Shown in pieces: positions 59,147 to 64,000 of a stretch of 64,000 bases of DNA. Every line of letters starts with the position of its first letter. Position 1 is the first letter of the stretch. The DNA lies in contig CAJJCV010000006.1 in the NCBI GenBank assembly GCA_905182765.1, forward strand, positions 40,943 through 104,942, given 5' to 3'. This stretch comes from Cryomorphaceae bacterium BACL29 MAG-121220-bin8 (GTDB lineage: Bacteria > Bacteroidota > Bacteroidia > Flavobacteriales > Flavobacteriaceae). The translations under genes and the position numbers were made by a program. The notes under the pieces are model-generated. The model had not been told where the DNA came from. It did not search any database and saw only the letters and a program-made list of their open reading frames with translations.

Positions 59147-61984
59147 TCATTGATAAGATTCAATTGGTTCACATGTACAAATCAAGTTTCTGTCTCCATA
59201 TGCATCATCAACTCTTCTGACAGAGGGCCAAAATTTATTTTCTAAAACATATGATGTTGGAAACGCGGCTTTTTGTCTAGTATATGGATAATCCCAGTTT
59301 TCTCTTATTATCATTTTCATAGTATGAGGTGCATTTTTCAATAAATTATTATCGTTGTTTTCTACACATTCATCTATTTCTTTTCGAATTAAAATCATAG
59401 CATCGCAAAACCTGTTAATTTCTTCAATATTTTCACTTTCCGTTGGTTCAATCATCATAGTACCTGGTACTGGAAACGAAACTGTTGGAGCATGAAATCC
59501 ATAATCTATTAATCTTTTAGCTATGTCCATTACCTCAATTCCATTTGATTTAAAAGGTCTACAATCTATAATTAGTTCGTGGGCAGCTCTGCCTTTTTCT
59601 CCAGTGTAAAGAATGTCAAAATGATTTTCAATTCTATTTTTAATATAATTGGCATTTAAAATAGCAAATTCAGTAGATGATTTTAACCCTTTTGCACCTA
59701 GCATACAAATGTACCCATATGAAATAACGCATGCCAATGCAGATCCCCAAGGCGCTCCAGAAATTGATTTAACACCTTCTTTAGAACTTATATTAATTAT
59801 AGCATTATTTGGTAAAAATGGGACAAGGTGTTTTGCTACACAAATAGGTCCAACTCCTGGTCCACCACCACCATGTGGTATAGCAAATGTTTTATGCAGG
59901 TTTAAATGACAAACATCTGCTCCAATTATGTATGGATTTGTTAATCCAACCTGAGCATTCATATTTGCACCATCCATGTATACCTGACCTCCATTTAAGT
60001 GAATGGTTTTGGTAATTTCCTGAATTGATGATTCGAAAACTCCATGCGTTGAGGGATATGTAATCATTAAAGCTGCTAAATTATCCTTGTATTTGTCAGC
60101 TTTTTCTTTCAATTCTTCTACATTTATATTTCCATGTTTATCTGTTCCAACAACTACAACTTTCATTCCTGCCATCACAGCAGAAGCAGGATTAGTTCCA
60201 TGAGCGGAAGATGGGATTAAACAAATATTTCTATGGTCTTGTGAAATACTTTTTAAGTAGGCTCTAATAACCATTAAACCAGCATACTCTCCCTGTGCAC
60301 CTGAATTAGGTTGCAATGAAGTTCCGCTAAAACCCGTTATTTCATTTAATTGTTTTTCTAGTTTTTTTATAAGCTTTTGATATCCTCTTGCTTGATTTAA
60401 AGGAACAAAAGGGTGGATATTATTCCATTTCGCCCAGCTAATTGGAAGCATTTCAGAAGCTGCATTTAATTTCATAGTACATGAGCCAAGTGAGATCATT
60501 GAATGAGTTAATGACAAGTCTTTTCTTTCAAGATTTTTAATATATCTCATCAAAGCGGTTTCTGAATGATATTTATTAAAAACTTCGGAATCCATAAACG
60601 TAGATTCTCTTTTCAATTTATCTGGATATCTATTTTGCTTAATGTTTAAATTAATTTCAAAAAGATCAATATTTATTGCTTTAGCTATTGTGTCAATAAT
60701 TTTCTGAATGTCTTTTAAGGAGGTTGTTTCATTTAAAGAAATAGAGAAATATTTTTCGTCTATATAATTAAAATTGATTTTATTTAGTTCAGCAATTTTC
60801 TTGATTTTATCACTAGGTCCTTCTAAAAATAAAGTATCAAAAAAGAATTTATTATGTTGTTTCAGGCCTAGTTTAATTAAATTATTTTCAAGAATTACTG
60901 TTTTTTCATGAATACTATTTGCTATTTCTTTTAGGCCTTTTGGTCCATGAAAAACGCCGTACATTCCAGCCATAACTGCAAGCAGTACCTGAGAAGTACA
61001 TATGTTTGAAGTAGCTCTATCTCTTTTAATATGTTGCTCTCTAGTTTGAAGAGCCATTCTTAATGCTGAGTCATCATCTGTATCTTTAGTTAAACCAATA
61101 ATTCTGCCTGGAACAGATCTTTTGTATTCTTCTTTAGTTGCAAAATATGCAGCATGGGGTCCTCCATAGCCAAGTGGGATTCCAAACCTCTGAGATGTTC
61201 CAACGACTACATCAGCTCCAAACAAAGAAGGTTTTTTTAATAAACAAAGTGAAAATAAGTCTGCAGCAACAACTATTTTAAGATTATTGTTTTTCGCTTT
61301 AGAACAATACCCTTCTATGTCTTCAATATCTCCATAAACACCAGGATATTGCATTAAACATCCATAAAAACTAGAATCATAATTAAAGTTTTCAAAGTCG
61401 CCAATTATGACTTGAATACCCAAAGGTTCTGCCCTGGTTTCTAATAAACTAATTGTTTGTGGAAGTGTATTTTTTGAAACAAAAAATCTTGAAATATTAT
61501 TCTTTTTTTGTTCTCTATTTCTCAAACTAAACAACATAGTCATAGCTTCTGCAGCAGCTGTACTTTCATCCAATAAAGAAGCATTTGCTAATTGCATTCC
61601 TGTCAAATCACATATTATAGTCTGATAATTTAGAAGTGCTTCCATTCTTCCTTGAGCAATTTCTGCTTGATAAGGAGTGTAAGCTGTATACCAACTTGGA
61701 TTTTCTAAAATATTCCTTTTAATTACTGATGGTACTATAGCTTGATTATAACCTAAACCTATGTAAGATTTAAAAATTTTATTCTTCTTACCTAATTTTT
61801 CAATATGTGATAAGTAATCGTTTTCTGAAAGAGCTGGTTTAAGATTCATCTCTTTTTTTAATCTAATATTTTCAGGAATTGTTTCTGAAATTAATTGTTC
61901 TATACTTTTTGAATTAATATACTCAAGCATAGAAATTTTATCTTGATTATTTACTCCAATGTGTCTGTCAGCAAAATTATGCAT
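59147..61984 (-). CDS. gcvP: Glycine dehydrogenase (P protein), single-chain
   Basis: The PLP-dependent P protein decarboxylates glycine and transfers the aminomethyl group to GcvH lipoate. The 945 residues are the fused form (both halves in one chain). Blocks include FADRHIGVNNQDKISML, GLGYNQAIVPSVIKRNILENP, YTAYTPYQAEIAQGRMEALLN, the PLP-lysine region CHLNLHKTFAIPHGGGGPGVGP and GSALACVISYGYICMLG. The 124 bases upstream show no glycine riboswitch. GcvT and GcvH are not in the window. Confidence 0.96.
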   Translation of the reverse strand: MHNFADRHIGVNNQDKISMLEYINSKSIEQLISETIPENIRLKKEMNLKPALSENDYLSHIEKLGKKNKIFKSYIGLGYNQAIVPSVIKRNILENPSWYTAYTPYQAEIAQGRMEALLNYQTIICDLTGMQLANASLLDESTAAAEAMTMLFSLRNREQKKNNISRFFVSKNTLPQTISLLETRAEPLGIQVIIGDFENFNYDSSFYGCLMQYPGVYGDIEDIEGYCSKAKNNNLKIVVAADLFSLCLLKKPSLFGADVVVGTSQRFGIPLGYGGPHAAYFATKEEYKRSVPGRIIGLTKDTDDDSALRMALQTREQHIKRDRATSNICTSQVLLAVMAGMYGVFHGPKGLKEIANSIHEKTVILENNLIKLGLKQHNKFFFDTLFLEGPSDKIKKIAELNKINFNYIDEKYFSISLNETTSLKDIQKIIDTIAKAINIDLFEINLNIKQNRYPDKLKRESTFMDSEVFNKYHSETALMRYIKNLERKDLSLTHSMISLGSCTMKLNAASEMLPISWAKWNNIHPFVPLNQARGYQKLIKKLEKQLNEITGFSGTSLQPNSGAQGEYAGLMVIRAYLKSISQDHRNICLIPSSAHGTNPASAVMAGMKVVVVGTDKHGNINVEELKEKADKYKDNLAALMITYPSTHGVFESSIQEITKTIHLNGGQVYMDGANMNAQVGLTNPYIIGADVCHLNLHKTFAIPHGGGGPGVGPICVAKHLVPFLPNNAIINISSKEGVKSISGAPWGSALACVISYGYICMLGAKGLKSSTEFAILNANYIKNRIENHFDILYTGEKGRAAHELIIDCRPFKSNGIEVMDIAKRLIDYGFHAPTVSFPVPGTMMIEPTESENIEEINRFCDAMILIRKEIDECVENNDNNLLKNAPHTMKMIIRENWDYPYTRQKAAFPTSYVLENKFWPSVRRVDDAYGDRNLICTCEPIESYQ

Positions 61985-62108
61985 ATAAAAAAAAGTTTAG
62001 TTCAAAATTAATTAATATCATCCTAAATAATGCATAATTTTAGAACTTTGAGTAAAAACTTTTTAACTTATTTGTTAACTAGAAATTATAATTTATAAAT
62101 TCAGATAA

Positions 62109-62933
62109 ATGTTGTTTTATAAAAAAGTTTTTGATTTTTATATAAAATCAAGCTTACATCTGGGATTTTGTGTTGTATCACTTTATTTAGTGTCTATTTT
62201 TAAACAACAAATTACTGTAAATCATTATGTATTAATCTGTCTTTTTAGTTCCACTATTATTGTTTATAATTTTATAAAATATGCGTCAACTCTGCCGTAC
62301 TATTTCTTTGTACAAAATGCGCCAATAAAAAAAATACAAATACTAAGTTTTATCTTAGGTTGTGTTCTTTTGTTTTCGTTGTTTTTTTTAGATTGGAAAA
62401 CTTTATTTTTTGGATTTATTCTTTTTTTAATTTGTTTATTATATGTTTTTCCATTAAATCATTCGAAATCTAATTTTAGAAATCGTAGTAAGATTAAATT
62501 ATTTCTTGTAGCAATATGTTGGTCTGGTTCAACTGTTTTGTTGCCATTTATTGAATCTCAACAAATGGATTACTATGGCTCAATAGTACTTTTTATTCAA
62601 TTTTTTTTATTTGTAGTTATATATAGCATGCCATTTGAAATACGAGATTTGAAATACGATTCTAAAGAGCTTAGAACAATTCCTCAAATTTTTGGAATAA
62701 AAAAATCAAAGTATATTTCTTATATACTTAGTTTTATTTTTATCTCAATTTCATTTATAAATCAATCAAAAAACAATGATCTTATTTCTGATGTATTAAT
62801 ATCTGTTATTTTGATTTTTATTATTTACAGAACAAAGAAAAATCAAACAAAGTATTTTTCAAGCTTCTGGGTAGAATCTGTTCCTGTATATTGGTTTATA
62901 ATTCAGTCAATTCTATTTGGAAGAATCGTTTAA
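62109..62933 (+). CDS. UbiA-like polytopic membrane protein, degenerate first motif
   Basis: A 274-residue protein with about eight to nine helices. The arrangement recalls the UbiA prenyltransferase superfamily. The second Asp-rich region is recognisable as MPFEIRDLKYDSKELRTIPQIFGIKKSKY. The first motif, which should be NDxxDxxxD, reads YNFIKYASTLPYYF and keeps only the Asn. It therefore may not bind a prenyl diphosphate in the normal way. It is divergent from gcvP and convergent with purE (21-base overlap). Flavobacterial homologues near purE are known to me only as hypothetical proteins. Confidence 0.68.
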   Translation: MLFYKKVFDFYIKSSLHLGFCVVSLYLVSIFKQQITVNHYVLICLFSSTIIVYNFIKYASTLPYYFFVQNAPIKKIQILSFILGCVLLFSLFFLDWKTLFFGFILFLICLLYVFPLNHSKSNFRNRSKIKLFLVAICWSGSTVLLPFIESQQMDYYGSIVLFIQFFLFVVIYSMPFEIRDLKYDSKELRTIPQIFGIKKSKYISYILSFIFISISFINQSKNNDLISDVLISVILIFIIYRTKKNQTKYFSSFWVESVPVYWFIIQSILFGRIV

Positions 62934-63389
62934 AACCTTTTTTTTAAGCTCTTCTTTGAATTTTAAAATTTTATTTAAAACCTCTTCGTTATTACTACCT
63001 ATAATTTTAGCGGCTAGTATTCCTGCATTTTTTCCTCCGTTGAGAGCAACCGTTCCAACAGGAACTCCACTAGGCATTTGAAGAATTGATAATACTGAAT
63101 CCCATCCGTCAATAGAGTTTCTTGATTTAATTGGAACTCCAATGACAGGAAGTGGCGTAATTGAAGCCATCATACCAGGAAGATGTGCTGCTCCACCAGC
63201 ACCAGCTATAATTACTGTGTATCCATTTTTATGAGCATTTTTACCATATTCCATCATTTTTTCTGGAGTTCTGTGAGCAGATACTATATCAACATCATTT
63301 TCGATCCCGAATTCATTTAAAATATCGATTGCTTCTTGCATAATTGGAAGATCTGATTTACTTCCCATAATAACACCAACTTTTGCCAT
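62913..63389 (-). CDS. purE: 5-(carboxyamino)imidazole ribonucleotide mutase
   Basis: PurE moves the carboxylate of N5-CAIR to give CAIR in purine synthesis. The 158 residues show VGVIMGSKSDLPIMQEAID, SAHRTPEKMMEYGKNAH, IIAGAGGAAHLPGMMASITPLPVIGVPI and QMPSGVPVGTVALN. The active-site His is in SAHRTPE. It lies 5 bases after purK on the same strand. Confidence 0.97.
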   Translation of the reverse strand: MAKVGVIMGSKSDLPIMQEAIDILNEFGIENDVDIVSAHRTPEKMMEYGKNAHKNGYTVIIAGAGGAAHLPGMMASITPLPVIGVPIKSRNSIDGWDSVLSILQMPSGVPVGTVALNGGKNAGILAAKIIGSNNEEVLNKILKFKEELKKKVLNDSSK

Positions 63390-63394
63390 AATAA

Positions 63395-64000
63395 TTATGT
63401 TTTTACTTTAATTAATTCTTTGATTTTTTTAGCTTTTTTTAATATATTTTCTAAATTAGAATCTAACACAGTAACATGTCCCATCTTTCTATTGGGTTTT
63501 GTTTTGCGTTTCCCATAAATATGAATTTTCACATTGTCAATTAACATAGCTTCTTTGATACCTTCATACACAACTTGACCTTCATAGCCCAATCCACCTA
63601 CTAAGTTAATCATTATCGCATAAAAATTTGATTTTGAAGAGCCAAGTGGTAAATCTAGTATGGAATTAATATGCTGATCAAACTGAGAATTTACACAATT
63701 TTCAATTGAATAATGTGCGCTATTATGAGGTCTTGGAGCTACTTCGTTGATTAAAATTTCATTCTCGTTGGTTAAAAACATTTCAACTGCAAGCAACCCA
63801 ACTTGTTTAAATGATTCGGAAACTTTTAATGCTATTTTTTTTGCTTTTTCATTTATTTCAGAACTTATTTGTGCAGGACATAACACATATTCAACTTGAT
63901 TTGAAACCTCATTGAACATCATTTCAACTATTGGAAAAATTTCAATTTGCCCACTTTTATTTCTTGCTATAGTTGTAGCTAATTCTTTTTTAAATGGAAT
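63395..64000 (-). CDS. purK: 5-(carboxyamino)imidazole ribonucleotide synthase, C-terminal part (runs off the window)
   Basis: PurK makes N5-CAIR from AIR, ATP and bicarbonate and feeds PurE. The frame is open to position 64000 without a stop. Upstream of the track's ATG at 63922 it continues as PFKKELATTIARNKSGQIEI, then FPIVE, a typical PurK ATP-grasp segment, so the internal ATG is not the start. About 201 residues are present, including EMFLTNENEILINEVAPRPHNSAHYSIE (ATP-grasp metal site) and the C-terminal domain with KTKPNRKMGHVTVL. The N-terminal half lies outside. Confidence 0.95.
   Translation of the reverse strand: MPFKKELATTIARNKSGQIEIFPIVEMMFNEVSNQVEYVLCPAQISSEINEKAKKIALKVSESFKQVGLLAVEMFLTNENEILINEVAPRPHNSAHYSIENCVNSQFDQHINSILDLPLGSSKSNFYAIMINLVGGLGYEGQVVYEGIKEAMLIDNVKIHIYGKRKTKPNRKMGHVTVLDSNLENILKKAKKIKELIKVKT

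Noticed and set aside
61985-62108. Possible glycine riboswitch before gcvP
   Set aside because: The 124 bases are almost entirely A and T, with no paired aptamer helices and no GC-rich core.
1-64000. CRISPR arrays, insertion sequences, prophage or toxin-antitoxin genes
   Set aside because: No repeated spacer pattern, transposase, integrase or phage gene was seen. Composition is even from end to end.

Overview
The window looks like core chromosome from a marine member of the Flavobacteriia (Bacteroidota) with a small, AT-rich genome. Four things point there. First, lineage-specific genes are present: GldJ, PorV, a PorT-like barrel, the DUF5103 type IX plug protein, TamL, a DUF6702 protein and tandem CarboxypepD_reg-like proteins. 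Second, many lipoproteins carry SC or GC lipoboxes. Third, Shine-Dalgarno sequences are rare, and the Bacteroidota -7 promoter box TAnnTTTG recurs upstream of transcription units. Fourth, composition is uniformly AT-rich with very short or overlapping gene junctions. A complete Na+-translocating NADH:quinone reductase operon and a TrkA/TrkH pair fit a salt-water habitat. I see no insertion sequence, prophage, CRISPR array, toxin-antitoxin pair, rRNA operon or compositional island.

Layout: 1-75 is the start of a truncated secreted protein. 141-839 is a DUF1080 lipoprotein. 843-8131 is a minus-strand housekeeping block (anmK, rpe, rpoD, pnp, rpsO, accD, fbaA). 8176-12116 holds envelope genes (tamL, a porT-like gene) around a SpoU-family RNA methyltransferase. 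12228-15086 is trkA-trkH. 15083-21354 holds an aminotransferase, a fatty acid desaturase, rsmG, pruA, apaG and the T9SS plug gene. 21509-28699 is nqrABCDEF, an uncharacterised small gene and apbE. 28685-32325 is gpmI, a thioredoxin-like lipoprotein gene, map and a methyltransferase gene. 32378-33534 is an M15 peptidase and a GNAT gene. tRNA-Gly follows at 33611. 33697-38011 has two paralogous CarboxypepD_reg-like genes, a DUF6702 gene and an M1 peptidase. 38073-42349 holds tatA, an O-methyltransferase, a flavin reductase, a DUF3955-like protein, an unknown lipoprotein, a double TonB_C protein and a CPBP protease. tRNA-Val is at 42669. 42814-46465 is an M20 amidohydrolase, a pirin and an amidase. 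46472-50584 is murF, gldJ and porV. 50691-56504 is the pdhA-E2 operon with an SDR, a SprT-like protein, a nucleotidyltransferase and a DUF389 membrane protein. 56505-61984 is mlaF, mlaE, a KAS III and gcvP. 62109-64000 is a UbiA-like membrane protein, purE and the 3' part of purK.

Working together: NqrA-F pump Na+, and ApbE in the same operon is expected to attach FMN to NqrB and NqrC. GldJ, PorV, the PorT-like protein and the plug protein are four separate parts of the type IX secretion and gliding apparatus, which is therefore probably functional here, although no T9SS cargo domain is visible. PDH E1-alpha plus E2, FbaA and GpmI cover central carbon flow. MlaE/MlaF and TamL serve outer-membrane lipid and protein assembly.

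I found no convincing undescribed system such as a defence locus or biosynthetic cluster. The best leads are smaller: an uncharacterised gene nested between nqrF and apbE, a lipoprotein with an internal duplication beside a soluble double TonB_C protein, a UbiA-like protein missing the first Asp motif, an AccD without its zinc-ribbon cysteines, and several start sites that promoter boxes help decide.
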